Assembly (NCBI GenBank): GCA_002306075.1
Contig: DBRW01000075.1
Span: 54,113 to 96,506, forward strand
Source: Synergistaceae bacterium UBA1358
Lineage (GTDB): Bacteria; Synergistota; Synergistia; Synergistales; Synergistaceae
Direction: 5' to 3'
Length of the DNA stretch: 42,394 nucleotides
Position numbers and translations under genes: made by a program. Shown here piece after piece: positions 42,359-42,394 of this stretch. Numbering within the stretch: position 1 is the first letter of the stretch; each line of letters starts with the position of its first letter. Below the pieces are notes generated by a model that did no database searches, was not told the DNA's origin, and saw nothing but the letters and a program-made list of their open reading frames with translations.

Positions 42359-42394
42359 ATGATGAATAGGCTTGGGATCCTATCCGCCGAGATA
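42359..42394 (+). CDS. Start of a gene cut by the window edge
   Basis: ATG at 42359 (or 42362) opens MMNRLGILSAEI and runs off the end of the window. GAGGT lies 7 bases upstream. The roughly 160 bp between it and the divergent YjiH gene are very A/T-rich. Twelve codons are too few to identify the product. Confidence 0.5.
   Translation, partial: MMNRLGILSAEI

Noticed and set aside
1..42394. CRISPR array, tRNA or rRNA genes, insertion sequences, prophage genes
   Set aside because: No regularly spaced repeats, cloverleaf sequences, transposases or phage proteins were seen on either strand.

Overview
The window looks like chromosomal DNA of a Gram-negative, anaerobic, amino-acid-fermenting bacterium. 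My best guess is the Synergistota; this is inference from gene content, with no marker gene to prove it. The evidence for a diderm is a tripartite RND efflux pump with outer-membrane channel and a lipid-A-type acyltransferase. The evidence for anaerobic fermentation is an iron-sulfur indolepyruvate oxidoreductase, an aryl-CoA ligase and a butyrate (Ptb-Buk) pathway, with no respiratory genes. Genes are densely packed, start codons are often TTG, and no tRNA, rRNA, CRISPR array, insertion sequence or prophage is seen.

Layout. 90-1812: a DUF218/ElyC-type envelope protein converging on a sugar-nucleotide epimerase. 1925-8461 (minus): a TetR repressor, adaptor, RND pump and outer-membrane channel in one operon; a perfect 20-bp palindrome fills the spacer of its promoter. 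8577-9473: RarD. 9609-13854 (plus): an M20 amidohydrolase homologue, an acyl-CoA ligase homologue, citrate lyase ligase (citC) and citX, with no citrate lyase subunits; the first two each lack a canonical catalytic residue. 14086-17199: dCMP deaminase, HD hydrolase, and a NarL-type two-component pair. 17262-20536: a beta-CASP nuclease and an unknown membrane-anchored protein. 20642-26953: tyrS, lpxL-like acyltransferase, a tautomerase, a prepilin peptidase, an iron alcohol dehydrogenase, an exported nitroreductase-like protein, ybaK and RNase HI.

27036-34411 is the fermentative core. iorA-iorB-paaK runs leftward from a good promoter with a structured leader. A MATE exporter is divergent from ptb-buk. 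Together these could convert aryl-2-oxoacids to acyl-CoAs and recover ATP from acyl phosphates.

34527-36515 is the most interesting stretch. A previously invisible small gene (34527-34670) reads as a 47-residue single-pass membrane protein only if an in-frame TGA is decoded, most plausibly as selenocysteine in a C-P-P-U motif. A SECIS-like hairpin follows at the expected distance. The gene is 15 bp upstream of an HdeD-like gene, which converges on a CcdA-TlpA thiol-redox pair across a 22-bp terminator stem.

36716-42394: an Asp/Glu-racemase-like protein, a three-gene operon of transporters (EamA, MFS, EamA), a YjiH/GATE membrane protein, and the first codons of a further gene cut by the window edge.
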